NCBI GenBank assembly: GCA_054601695.1
Contig: BAAHQB010000008.1
Coordinates: 1,612,001-1,676,000, forward strand
Length of the DNA stretch: 64,000 nucleotides
Reading direction: 5' to 3'
Source of the DNA: Amorphochlora amoebiformis
Taxonomy: Eukaryota; Cercozoa; Chlorarachniophyceae
Shown here: in pieces, positions 51,013-63,967 of the stretch
Layout of the letters: the number at the start of each line of letters is the position of its first letter
Position numbering within the stretch: the first letter of the stretch is position 1
Notes under the pieces: generated by a model
What the model was told of the DNA's origin: nothing
What the model saw: only the letters and a program-made list of their open reading frames with translations
The model's database searches: none
Position numbers and translations under genes: made by a program

Positions 51013-52003
51013 TATACTGTACACACACATAAATAAATACATATCATACTTCCATACACGCATCAACGACTAGAAACAGCACAAAGAGTTACGGGTTAGG
51101 GCCAGGGGTAAGTTTTAAGAGGCCTACCATTCCTTCGACTGCACAGACTTGATTATATAGATCTTCGTGAGCTTTCTCGAGCTGATGAGGATAGAGTTAG
51201 GATCAGATTATTCAGCATGTCTTAGGACCATTGACTTGGGATAGAGTAGAGTTAGAGTTAGGGGAGTGCTTGGGTTGGGAGTACGGCTCGGGTTGATGCG
51301 AGGAGTACCACGTTAGAGAAGTACTAGAGTTTGGGTAGGGTTAGGGAAGGGGTAGCGGTAGGGGAGGGATAGGGGTAGGGAGAGCTATCAGGATCAGAAT
51401 TAGCACAATGAGAGAGTCAGGGTAGTGTTTGGGTATTGAACGAATCCAAATCTAAGTCAGGGTTAAGGATAGAGCCAGGGTTAGAGTCAGGTTAGGGAGA
51501 TAGTTAGGGTTAGGAGAGAGGTAGGGTTGAGATTAGGGATAGGATGGGGTTATAGGGCTAGGTTTAAGATTAGGGGTTCGGAGAGAGGTAGCCGTTAGGG
51601 TTAGGGATAAGGGGAGAGTTAGGGTTAGGGATAGGGTTAGGGAGAGAGTTCGGCTTAGGTTAGGGTTGGGGAGAGGAGAGAAAGTTACTGTTAGGGTTAG
51701 GGTTAGAGATAGGGATAGGGAGAGAGTTTGGGTTTGAGTTTGGGATAGGCGAGATTTTGGATTAGGGCTTGGGTTAGATACCTTGTTGAGCCGTTCCTTG
51801 GTTGCGTATCTGTGAGTTATTTTATATGCATTATAACGTATTATATAATATACATATATATATTTTTTTATATATTTATATATTTATATATATATGTATA
51901 TATATATATATATATAGGTATGCATATATTTGTATATATTATATTTATATATATATATAAATATATTTAATTGTATACATACACATGTATCCATACTTAC
52001 TCG

Positions 52004-52051
<48 letters not shown>

Positions 52052-52126
52052 GGTATACATGTCTATATATATATATATAATGTGATACACTAACATATTT
52101 ATAGATGTTTATTTTTACACATACTT

Positions 52127-52158
<32 letters not shown>

Positions 52159-52951
52159 AATATGTATACATATATATCTCGAAACACCCCTAACCTGCAC
52201 GCTCGAGGCTTTGATCACACTAACCCCTATCCTTACACTAATACTAAACCAACTTAACCCAAACCCAAACCCCAACCCTAACCCAAACCCAAGCCCGACC
52301 CTAAACCCGTCCCTACGCCTGTGGTCATACTCGGCTGTTCGTTGAGATATCCTGCTCTCTAATGCTTTTACCGTCTGTGAGATTGGTAAGGATATATTAG
52401 ACAGCGGACGGAGGTAGGGAGGATGCCATCGTGAGAGGTAAAGGGAATGAGAGAAAGAGAGAGAGAACGAGAGAGAGACTGAGGAGGAGAAGGAATAGTG
52501 TGAGAGAGAGGAGAGCGAATGAGCGACAGAGATCTCTATTTCTCTCGTTCTCTCGCGGATTCCTCTCCCAAATCTCTTTCTCTCGCTCTTGCGTACGGCT
52601 CTCTCCGGCTCGCTCTATCACCACTTTAGATTCAGAGGCAGATAAAGGGCGAGATCTAAGTCGAAACTTGCTAGCAAATACAAGAGTGAAGAGCAAATCT
52701 CGACTAGGAGTTGGATTATGCTCAGGGTTGGGATTAGGGTTTGGGTTGGATACTTTTAAATTTGTCTCTTCTATGTGTTTCTCATCTGCCTTCTTTTGTA
52801 TTTCTCTGCGGCAAGCTGGATATTAGGCTAGGGTTACGGTTGGGTTAAGTTGGTGTTTGGGATGGGGTAGTCTCATTGTAACTCTTTACATATATATATG
52901 TTTTTGTATTATATATATATACAGATATACGAAATATATACATATATATGT

Positions 52952-53017
<66 letters not shown>

Positions 53018-53387
53018 CCTTTGATTTCGAGAAGGGTCGTTTTGACGTTGGGGATAACACCTTCAAAAATAGAAAGATCCCTTGAGATTTCCTACAATTT
53101 ATATTTACATATGTATATGTATATGTATAATGTATATTTAATATATAGTATTTACGTAAATATATATATGTTATACACTTCAACAACGTACACTTGGAGA
53201 ACGAGAGGGGCGAGTGAGCCAGAGAGAGAGAGAGAGTTAAAAACAGGTACGAGAAAGCGAAAGAGAAAGAGAGAGAGGCAGCGAGAAAGAGAGAGAAGTA
53301 TAGTCGTAAAGAGAGACCTGAATCTTTTTCCCCTGATCGTCGAATTTTTTCTTCATCTTAGCATCCAACTCTAAGTAGGCCTGTGCA

Positions 53388-53443
<56 letters not shown>

Positions 53444-53739
53444 TCACGGTGTATTCACATTTATAACGTCTTTTTATACGTATGTTTTATATATACATGT
53501 ATGTATGTATGTATGTATGTATGTGTATGTGTATATATATTATATATATATATATATATATATGGATGTGTTATACCTGTTTCCACATCTCCCCTGCGCT
53601 CTCCTTGAATCTTAGCTTAGAAATCAATTGTTCCTAATGTGTTCATGTATTATGTATCTAAAATATTGTGTATTATATATTATGTATTATACATAAATAA
53701 TTATATAATATACATACATGTATTTTTATATATTTTAGT

Positions 53740-53785
<46 letters not shown>

Positions 53786-53865
53786 TATGCGTATGTATAT
53801 GTATGATACATGTTTAATGTATTTATACATAAGGTATGTACATACATAAACGTTATCAATATATA

Positions 53866-53906
<41 letters not shown>

Positions 53907-54260
53907 CACCCAACTGACACAAAAACCAAACCATCCATCCCCACCCCGGAAAAGAGAGAAAATTATTTCAAAATAATGAAGTTAAAACCCAAAAAAAAAC
54001 AAGCAAATATCACGAACTCACATACCTGCGAATGTATCCGATGAAACAACTCATTCACAATACTCTCGATCTGCCTAGCATCCAACACCCCTCCCAACGA
54101 AACCCGAGGAGCACTAAAACACACCCCAAATCTTCACACTCAAATGCGAACTGTCACACCTACCAGCCCTTCCCCGTCCTTCTCTCCCGACTAGTAGGCC
54201 CGGAGAGAAGCCTGGGCATTACCTATCGCGAGTGGCCCCGGGGGAGCGGGCAGCGGACAT
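47653..54260 (-). CDS. Unknown coiled-coil protein, 18 exons
   Basis: Not recognised; composition suggests a structural or cytoskeletal rod protein. Exons 5'-3': 54260-54223, 54113-54026, 53633-53577, 53380-53318, 53091-53019, 52815-52754, 52374-52331, 51809-51782, 51181-51128, 50610-50554, 50191-50144, 49952-49893, 49812-49741, 49225-49154, 49037-49001, 48806-48686, 48095-48026, 47739-47653. All phases join; 1131 nt, 376 residues. It begins [20 protein letters not shown] (Ser/Arg/Pro-rich head), then [20 protein letters not shown] and a nearly continuous rod of short charged heptads such as [33 protein letters not shown] and [12 protein letters not shown]. It ends [14 protein letters not shown]. 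The only doubt is exon 16: GAGTAG at 48687-48682 is either a stop (325 residues) or, as I prefer, a GTAGGG donor joining in phase to two further open exons. It might relate to assemblin- or basal-body-type rods, but no diagnostic motif was seen. Confidence 0.75.
51230..51781. repeat. Degenerate TTAGGG-rich intron of the coiled-coil gene
   Basis: Most of the intron between exons 51809-51782 and 51181-51128 consists of GGGTTAGGG, GATAGGG and GAGAGAGTTAGG words on the plus strand, over 500 bp. It is one of the largest TTAGGG-like blocks here and has no TA microsatellite. Confidence 0.75.
52195..52320. repeat. CCCTAA-like tract, opposite orientation
   Basis: In the neighbouring intron (51810-52330) the plus strand now reads CCCTAACCCAAACC and similar words, i.e. 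TTAGGG on the minus strand, facing the block at 51230-51781. A possible small exon at 52190-52230 was rejected on phase. Confidence 0.7.
52430..52640. repeat. Purine tract followed by pyrimidine tract in intron 6
   Basis: GAGAGAAAGAGAGAGAG-type DNA (52445-52535) is followed by TCTCTCGTTCTCTC-type DNA (52540-52615). The two halves are mutually complementary and could fold into a large hairpin. It lies between exons 52815-52754 and 52374-52331 of the coiled-coil gene. Confidence 0.65.
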
Positions 54261-54342
54261 CGTTTCAGGGTTGTTCGAAGACCTTATATTAGCAATGATT
54301 AGCTGAATACCAAGAAGGGGTTAATAGTAGACATTACGTGAG
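54261..54342. promoter_or_regulatory. Divergent promoter region, 82 bp
   Basis: Gap between the start of the coiled-coil gene (-) and the proposed start at 54343 (+). It contains CTTATATTAG at 54280-54289 as a possible TATA-like element and TTACGTGAG just before the plus start. Depends on the plus-strand start being correct. Confidence 0.4.
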
Positions 54343-54508
54343 ATGAATCCCAGGAGCATCCAGGGGTTTTGGTTGCCGGATGGAGTGCTGTTGGCGCCAA
54401 TACGATCTCGTAGATTGTAGATTGTAGGTACTGTTTTCGAAGGTTGAGTATTTGTAAGATTTTGATAGGGTTGGATTGGACTTGGTTATGAGTTTACATA
54501 CAATACAT

Positions 54509-54589
<81 letters not shown>

Positions 54590-54644
54590 GTATATATATA
54601 TATGTATATATTCACACACATATATGTATACATAAATAGATATA

Positions 54645-54685
<41 letters not shown>

Positions 54686-54804
54686 TTCTACATGTATATA
54701 TATATATATAATATAATATATATATTTAATAAACATGTACGTACAAGCACGTAGTGAGAATAATACCTAAGTATATACATGAGGCCACATAATGATTACA
54801 CAGT

Positions 54805-54837
<33 letters not shown>

Positions 54838-54938
54838 CACATACATGTATGTATGTATGTATATATATGTATATACTTATACTTATATATACATATCTGT
54901 ATACACATTACATACACAGATGTGCATATACACAAGTA

Positions 54939-54983
<45 letters not shown>

Positions 54984-55824
54984 ACATCTAAAATTGATTT
55001 ATACATATGAACATTCCATAAACACACGAGTATATACAACCACCTGCAGATGCTGCTAAAATTAGCTCTACGGCTGAATTAGGTTCAATTGGAGCAAATT
55101 CAAGTAGCATTAACATGGGATAGGACCAGAGCAAGCTCTGAAAAGAAAATTAGGGTGGGATTGTCAAACGACGTATTCTCGGCAGATATAAGCCTCAAGA
55201 AGGCTCAATTCCAAGGGGATGGACAGGAATCTATTAGAATGTGACGATTCTGAATGAGAGGAACTAGTTGTCTTAGAGGTTAGCACTTCAAACGACCTTC
55301 CGCGCTTCTCTTCAACCCCGTCTCATTGTTGTCTTCCCCGCCAAATGTGTCACTTACAGTGACATATCATCTCAGGCTACAAGACGGGGAGATGTCACGC
55401 TTGAGATGCAAAATCACCGAAGTCCATACAAATACTGTTTCCTGGCGAATCTACCAAGTTCGATCCAAGTGTGAATGAAACCGCTTTGAAACTAATAATA
55501 GTATTACAGGTTTCCGTTACGTTAATCCTTTGGAGTGAAAAACTGTTAGACATCTTTTCGGCTTGGACATCCCCTTCAACCCTAACAAGCTTTGAGGCAG
55601 ACCCCGCAATCAGGAGACGAAATATAGACGAAATATTGGTTTCTAGCCCTCAATCACACCTTCCAAGGTACGTGCTAGACCCCAGGAGCAAATTAGAGCA
55701 GTATCTGTTGAAAAAATTCAAAGGAAATGGCGGAATGTATGTTTCCTTGAACGCGTTCACCTTTTTGGATGTCGAATTGGTGGATTTTGATGCTGGAAGT
55801 TGGCGATATGATGCAGATGGGTAG
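54343..55824 (+). CDS. Unknown protein A (may continue into the next gene)
   Basis: Not recognised. Exons 54343-54409, 55050-55082, 55186-55240, 55279-55468 and 55510-55824 join in phase to 219 residues ending SWRYDADG and TAG. Exon 4 ([20 protein letters not shown] to [12 protein letters not shown]) and exon 5 ([19 protein letters not shown] to [19 protein letters not shown]) are long open stretches with balanced codons. Exons 1-3 are short and less certain. The last two introns are only 38 and 41 nt, in contrast to the TA-filled introns elsewhere. Alternatively GATGG|GTAGAT at 55820 is a donor and the gene runs on into exons from 56850, but the phases I could call do not match without an extra exon. 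Confidence 0.5.
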
Positions 55825-56194
55825 ATGCGAACCATGCGACGCACAGATGTCTGTTTTCGGTTTTGAGATCACTTTATTTTCGTGTTTTGAGGGCGGATTT
55901 TGTGGATAAATCAGGGCGTCAGTACTGAGAGCTTAAGGTAATATCAAGTGCGAAGAAGGAAGACATGCCGGAGGAGGTCGTTGTTTGCGTGAAAGGATGC
56001 ATTTATTTGTGGACTTCGTGCATGTGTCTGCATTTATTTGTGTTTATGTGTGTGATAGGAGTGTAACTAATCACGTGTATGTATTGCACGGAACCTTCCC
56101 TCTAAATATATAATGCATATGTATATATATGTATATATATATGTATATATATGTATATATATATAAATATATATACGCATATATTTTTATGTAA

Positions 56195-56225
<31 letters not shown>

Positions 56226-56250
56226 ATATATATGTGTATGTATATATATG

Positions 56251-56295
<45 letters not shown>

Positions 56296-56479
56296 AATAT
56301 GTATATTATATATATACACACATATATATATGTATATATTATATATATATATATGTATATACATGTACATATATGTATATATATAATATATATATATATA
56401 TATATTATATACATATATATATACATATATATATATATATATGTATGTATGTATATATATATATATGTGCGTGTGTGTG

Positions 56480-56534
<55 letters not shown>

Positions 56535-56672
56535 AGTACATATATATGTTAATACACATATTAATATACGCGCAAATATAATATATATATATATGTGTAT
56601 GTGTATATATATATATATATATATGTTCGAAGTTTGCATATGATGTTTTGTAATGTAAATATATTCCTACGT

Positions 56673-56704
<32 letters not shown>

Positions 56705-56849
56705 TTACATACAAAGTATATATTCTTATTAATATTCTTTCAATATATTTATATTATATATGTTATCTATATAAATTATGTACATACGTGCACATATATC
56801 AATGTAACCATACAAATATTCAACCGCACCTCATATTTAACACCTATAG
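55825..56849. repeat. Unique 3' flank then AT microsatellite
   Basis: The first 270 bp are unique, with an ATGCCGGAGGAGG segment near 55965 that could be a short exon but lacks a phase-compatible partner. From about 56105 to 56850 it is TA repeat. No CTAG cluster is present, unlike the four convergent spacers. Confidence 0.6.
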
Positions 56850-57132
56850 ATCGGCCCTCCTCGGGTCACCCCCGCATACAACAAGCAACGGGCCTCCTCG
56901 GCGCCTCCCTCGGCGAATAAATGGAACCCCTTTGAGAGGGAGGATAAAGTGGGTCAAAAGAGAGTTTGGAAAAGAGAGTTTCAGAGGTTTTGAGAGGTGT
57001 GTGTTAGAATAGAGAGCGAAAGGCAGATAGAGAGAGAGAATGTATATGTATTATATTTGTACACATCCATATGTATGATATATATATATATATATATCTA
57101 CATATATATATATACATATATAAATATATCTA

Positions 57133-57177
<45 letters not shown>

Positions 57178-57260
57178 ATATACACACATATACACATATA
57201 CATACACATATATACGTATATTTAATATACACGTACATATACAGACATACACACACACGC

Positions 57261-57295
<35 letters not shown>

Positions 57296-58132
57296 GTATA
57301 TATGTATACACATGTATGTATATACATATATACATATATATATATATACATATATATATATACATATATGTGGTGGTAACCTACTCTTTGATCAGAGTTG
57401 TGGTATCAATCAAGACAGAAGGGAATTTACTTACTGCCAAGAATTTGATTCACTTTGCTGAGTTTCAATATCAACTAAGGCAGAAATTGCTCAAAGATTG
57501 AATTATACTCATATACAAATTTGAATGAAATACGTTTGCCGCGTATTCCATATTCCCACTTACCTCAGCGAAAGGAGTGATCAAATATTGAACAAGTCCA
57601 AACACTAGTGAGGCAAGCAAGTGATAGATACCGTTCATCATATCAATTCTTTTTTTTTCTTTAAACGGCATCCCACCCCACCCGTCGCTTGTAGATTGGG
57701 GCCTGGTATATGTCGCTTAAGAAAATATATACAACTGTCGTTTGTCGGGACTAATCCTATGATGACTTAATTGTCGGAGGAATCTCAATTCGGATAGATA
57801 TACATATATACATATATACATATATGTATATATATATATACAATACTAATGTTACATATTTATATATATATATATTATATATATAATATACATTTATATG
57901 TATATAATGCACATATAAAGATATACACAAATATACCAGTCTAAGATAGCTAAGTCGGTCGAGATTTTGGGGGAGGAGGAGACGGTATACAAAATATGTA
58001 CATTATATATATATATATATATATATCTATAAATATATGTATATTGTATTCCATTCGTAAATATTTATGTTCCGTGTAACAAGTTACATTTAAGGGAAGT
58101 TGCTGTATGTACGTACTCGCATGTGCACACTG

Positions 58133-58186
<54 letters not shown>

Positions 58187-58488
58187 TATATTGTATACTT
58201 AGTAAGTATTTACTTTTCTAATTGTATGTTTATATCAATACAAATATATATAGAGATATTCGTATGTATACTTACATAACTTAAAAGAGTGAAGAATGAT
58301 TAGGAGAGACATTTTCATATGTTCGTATATATACATATATATATATACACATATATATATATATATAATACATATATGTATATATCTATATATATTCATA
58401 AGTATATATATATATATATATATATGTATACATATGATGTATATGATGTATATATGTATATAACATGTTGCGGTGAGGCGAAGTATCA

Positions 58489-58540
<52 letters not shown>

Positions 58541-58783
58541 GTATATATTTATACATATATATATATATATATATATATGTATAAATATATACATATATAT
58601 TCGTGAATGTAGTATGTAACATGTTACAATAGAGTGCAGAAGTAGTATAGATTATTAGATTACTCGCACATAACATACCGATGTTCAATTTATCGAACAT
58701 GTTCAGAGTGAAGAAGGATTAGGAGACTGGGATCCTTTTGCCGTCATGAAGCCTGCTGCAGAGAGGCCTGGTTATCATACTAT

Positions 58784-58816
<33 letters not shown>

Positions 58817-59111
58817 ACATATACATATACGTATGTTGGTATAGTATACATATAGGTTTATCCACAAATAATGCATAATATTTATATATGTATATATTTG
58901 TGTGTATATACAGGTATATTTATACAATCATTTAATAGATTGTATGATATACATACTCACTTTTTATACATATATCTTTGTATTTTCCACATATATTTAT
59001 ACACATATAAATATATTTATATAATATTTACGTTTATATATAAAAATATAATTTAACATTATATATATATATATATGTATATATATTTACATGGACATGT
59101 ATATATTACAA

Positions 59112-59145
<34 letters not shown>

Positions 59146-59165
59146 TTACACACACACACATATGT

Positions 59166-59230
<65 letters not shown>

Positions 59231-59619
59231 CATATCTATATATGTATATGTGTGTATGTATATTACATATATATATGTATGTATGTGTATATATATATAT
59301 ATTATAACATACAAACATACAGTCATATGTTTTCAAGAATTAGATCTAAGTATGGTAACGTATAAATGCATTCACACATAAGAATGTATCCATTCACTCA
59401 TTCTTTATGTATACATCTTCAGCCACCCCGAATTTGGTACCCAAGAATCCTGCAGACGAGAAACTCAAGTATGAATACAATATTATGTATACATTGATAC
59501 ATTTGCACATATAAACGTATTCTAACTTTAGTTATATTTACATATATGTTGCATACATACATATATATATATATATATATGATATATATATATATATATA
59601 TACACATATATATATATAA

Positions 59620-59671
<52 letters not shown>

Positions 59672-59923
59672 AGCGCAGTGGTATAGTAGATGGTAGCCCA
59701 GAGTTCGATTCAAGTCCGTTTGGATTATGGCTAATGATAATGACCAAATTCTCAAGCAAATTCTCGCGTGGAAGGCCTTCCCTACCTAAGGTCTTCCATT
59801 GGAAGGTTTTCCCCTCGGATGACTATTGCTAATTCGCATGCGTAGATTACGAATATGACGGTAGTCTAGCGATCCGACACGTAGTTAACTAGCTATAGGT
59901 TCCGTGCTAGCTCTACATGCTGT

Positions 59924-59974
<51 letters not shown>

Positions 59975-60004
59975 TATAAATATATATATATATATTATAT
60001 ATAT

Positions 60005-60042
<38 letters not shown>

Positions 60043-60144
60043 GTATATTTATATGTATAAGTTGTATGTATAAACATATACATATATGTAAATAGAATTA
60101 AATAGATCGTGTATATTATCTATTTTTATATATATATACATATA

Positions 60145-60182
<38 letters not shown>

Positions 60183-60229
60183 ATATTTATTAGTGTGCAT
60201 ATGCGTATGTACGTATACATATATATATG

Positions 60230-60275
<46 letters not shown>

Positions 60276-60373
60276 CATGCATACATAACATTGTATATAT
60301 ACCACCCACATATGTACATATATATTTAAAGATATATATACATATATATATATATCTATATATATATACATAT

Positions 60374-60412
<39 letters not shown>

Positions 60413-60434
60413 TATATATAATATATATATATAT

Positions 60435-60478
<44 letters not shown>

Positions 60479-60780
60479 GCATGTACATACATACAATAAC
60501 CCTATCTTATCGGTGGTTATCTAACTATTTCATCCCTAACTCTTAACCTTAACCCGATTCCCGACCAGATTTTAACCTATCCTGTCCACCCCTATCTCTA
60601 TCCCTGACCTAAACCTTACCAGCTGAAATGTAACATTACATTTAAATTGGATTTGAAAATATAGTGCGATGAAATTGAGGAAGTATGAGAAGCGTTCAAC
60701 CGCAAAACAAGCTAAATCAGGTTGTATAAGAATACTAATTACATGTAAGTGAACATATACATATTTTTATATATGCATAC

Positions 60781-60815
<35 letters not shown>

Positions 60816-60825
60816 GATATATTAC

Positions 60826-60892
<67 letters not shown>

Positions 60893-60958
60893 TTGTTGTA
60901 TTACATGATCCCACATAGACTTATACACACTTGTTAATCAGAATGAGTATATGCCTGA

Positions 60959-60995
<37 letters not shown>

Positions 60996-61442
60996 GTATA
61001 TATATATATATATATCTGCTTGCTTGTATTCAGGTTTCAGTCGCAACACATGGGCCGACGCGTTTCCTCGTGGACGTTCTACTAGCACAAAAGGTATGGT
61101 TACCTGTGCATTTATGTGTCCTTAAGATATAGATTATAACTTTAAATATACTGATATGTATATATATATATATATTGTGTACACATACATTCAACAATAT
61201 ACATATATATATATATACTTACACATATATATGTATATAATATATATTCTATTTACATATCTATAAAATATATATATATACATATTTATATATATATGTA
61301 TATGTATGTGAAGCGTACCCTGACAAATTAATTAATATATAAACTCACACGTGTGTACATAAGTAAATATATATATATACATATATATATATATATGTAT
61401 ATATATATGTATAATTATATCTATGTATCTATATATATATAC

Positions 61443-61476
<34 letters not shown>

Positions 61477-61496
61477 ATATATGTATACATTTATAC

Positions 61497-61562
<66 letters not shown>

Positions 61563-61842
61563 CTTTTATAAGTATAATATATAAGCATATTACACACACA
61601 CACACACGCATATATATATATATATATATTATATGATTCGAATATACATGAATCTATATGTAGTCCACCCAAAAAATCGGAAGGCTTACGCCTCCCAGAA
61701 GAATTTTTACAGGTACCTTATGTGTCGTGTACGTATATATCAAGTGCATCATGAAATATTATACATACCCACATACGTGTGTACATATGTTTATTTAGAA
61801 GTGTTTACGCATACACTTATAAAATTTATCTATATACAACAA

Positions 61843-61896
<54 letters not shown>

Positions 61897-62408
61897 AATG
61901 TGGATTTAACTATCTAATAGTAATAATGGTAATATTGGTGATAATATTAGTAATAATTATAATAATGTTATAACAAAATACTATTTATAACAGTCATGTT
62001 CATTGAAACATGAGTTTATATATATATATATATATATGTAGACATATATATATATATATATATATCATATGTATACATGTATATTGCATATAAATATAAT
62101 CCATCTATATATGTACACATATATGTATACATTTACATAGAAGTGTTTAATGAACACATTCAATTACAAATTTATATTCGTTGAGATAATGATCATTACA
62201 TATACCACGAATACATATTTGACATGTACACTCTTTTAATATATACGTATATTTTTTAAATATGCATACATATATTTATATCTATGAATATATATATATA
62301 TATATATCATGTATATTTGTACAAAAATATATATACATATACATATATATATCAGAGAAGAAGGTGGCCAAGTATACCTCAACATCCTTGGCTTAGATCC
62401 CGACGCGG

Positions 62409-62483
<75 letters not shown>

Positions 62484-62536
62484 ACATGTATATATATACA
62501 CACACATATTGATATATGTATATATATATTCTATAG

Positions 62537-62568
<32 letters not shown>

Positions 62569-62824
62569 ATATAATATAATACCTAATATCCCATCGATTC
62601 TGATATAAAGTGTCGTGTCGTCTGAATAGGATGACGAGGATCTCAAGAATGGCGGAAGCGGAGAAACTCCACTTTCCGATCTGCCCGACCACAGTACGCG
62701 GCCTCGGAGAATCTCCCAGCTGGTGTGCCTAGATGTTGTTTCGTTTTCATTTTTACATTCGTTGGTTCTATGGTAGACTTCTGGAGATATGTTGGTACGT
62801 GTCTTGACAGAATAGTGTGGGATA

Positions 62825-62867
<43 letters not shown>

Positions 62868-62968
62868 TTATTTATTTATATAATATATTTTACAAACACC
62901 CACATGTATACGTATATATATATATGTATATGTTCTGATATTTATATATAAATATACATATATATATG

Positions 62969-62999
<31 letters not shown>

Positions 63000-63168
63000 T
63001 TATATTATGGTTAGATGATTTCTGTGGAGCTTTCAGAAGAGGATGTCTTAAAGGTTAATATACATACACATATGTATATAAATGTGCAAATATACATGCA
63101 TGTAAATGTGTAAATACTCATACTTATTGAATATTTATGCCTTATATTATTCAAATTATATTACATGT

Positions 63169-63266
<98 letters not shown>

Positions 63267-63570
63267 AAACACTCACTCAAGAACACAAACACCTTCATAC
63301 GCTTAACACATAACCTCTTTTCACCCCCCCGTGAAATAATACTAAACTTACAATCCCAAAATATCCAAGCCCCACAAACACATATACATACATTTAACAC
63401 AAACGAATACACACATTAAGTAGAATAATAATAATATTACTGATAACAACAATAATAATAGAAATAATGAAAATGATAACAATTTAAAAAAGGGTCAAAA
63501 TGATGGTATGGATGGAGCCCTAAGCGGTGGGGGAGGGGAGGAAGTACTCAGCGATATGGATAAGAAGTAG
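56850..63570 (+). CDS. Unknown basic/low-complexity protein B, 10 exons (5' end uncertain)
   Basis: Not recognised. Exons: 56850-56948 (least certain), 58707-58770, 59423-59468, 60665-60720, 61034-61093, 61664-61712, 62356-62407, 62630-62722, 63015-63053, 63493-63570 (TAG). Exons from 58707 onward join in phase without exception, about 178 residues; with 56850-56948 it is 211. Visible order: [20 protein letters not shown], then a Lys/Arg/Ser-rich part ([52 protein letters not shown]), a short hydrophobic strand [18 protein letters not shown], and an acidic, glycine-rich C-terminus ([24 protein letters not shown]). This looks like a disordered adaptor or regulatory protein; no enzymatic motif. 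All introns carry TA repeat. Confidence 0.6.
57371..57720 (-). other. Non-repetitive island with possible minus-strand exons
   Basis: Inside the first intron of gene B. On the minus strand, [19 protein letters not shown] and ITPFAE are followed by GTAAGT (57566-57561), and [13 protein letters not shown] by a second GTAAGT. Both are strong donors and the first segment is hydrophobic. It could be a small nested or alternating minus-strand gene, or an old exon-like remnant. A third in-phase piece opposite 56850-56948 would end it, but that stretch reads better on the plus strand. Confidence 0.25.
58286..58307 (+). pseudogene. Partial copy of the 58707 exon start
   Basis: 21 of 22 bases match 58705-58726, including the AG acceptor and the first 20 bases of the exon (AGTGAAGAAGGATTAGGAGA in the exon). 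The copy then diverges, with loose similarity onward. It is 419 bp upstream of the exon. A short duplication remnant parallel to the one in KIF9. Confidence 0.5.
59668..59720 (+). other. tRNA-like / SINE-like fragment with A- and B-box words
   Basis: TAGCGCAGTGG (59671-59681) matches a pol III A box and GTTCGATTC (59703-59711) a B box, in the right order. They are only 21 nt apart, against 30 or more in a real tRNA, so it cannot fold as a full tRNA. It is followed by 200 bp of unique DNA with GGAAGGCCTTCC-type palindromes and three CTAG. Possibly a truncated tRNA gene or tRNA-derived SINE, inside an intron of gene B. Confidence 0.35.
59929..60500. repeat. AT microsatellite in gene B intron
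   Basis: (TA)n with short interruptions, followed by a brief CCTTAACCC-type tract (60535-60620) and then the exon at 60665. Nothing else seen. Confidence 0.8.
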
Positions 63571-63588
63571 CCTAACCCTATAACCACA

Positions 63589-63633
<45 letters not shown>

Positions 63634-63828
63634 TAGATATATATGGATATACGTATATAATAAAGATGTCTTTGGAATCTCGGTCACTTAATACATGCAT
63701 CTTCATATGTTACATCTATAACTCTCTAACCTTACCCTACCTAACCCTAACCAAACCCATGTTGTATGTATGATACATATACAGAATATATTGTAATTAT
63801 ACACACACATATATATATATATATATGT

Positions 63829-63878
<50 letters not shown>

Positions 63879-63967
63879 GCATGTCTATGCTATCTACGTA
63901 TTATAAGTAAGGATATATTTATAATGTATTTATCTACTACAAATATTTATATAATGTATACATATAT

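Noticed and set aside
52190-52230. Candidate exon reading VIKASSVQ on the minus strand
   Set aside because: Including it breaks the phase to the next exon; omitting it joins exons 7 and 8 in frame.
36655-52320. A chromosome end because of TTAGGG repeats
   Set aside because: Tracts are short, degenerate, in both orientations and flanked by coding exons.
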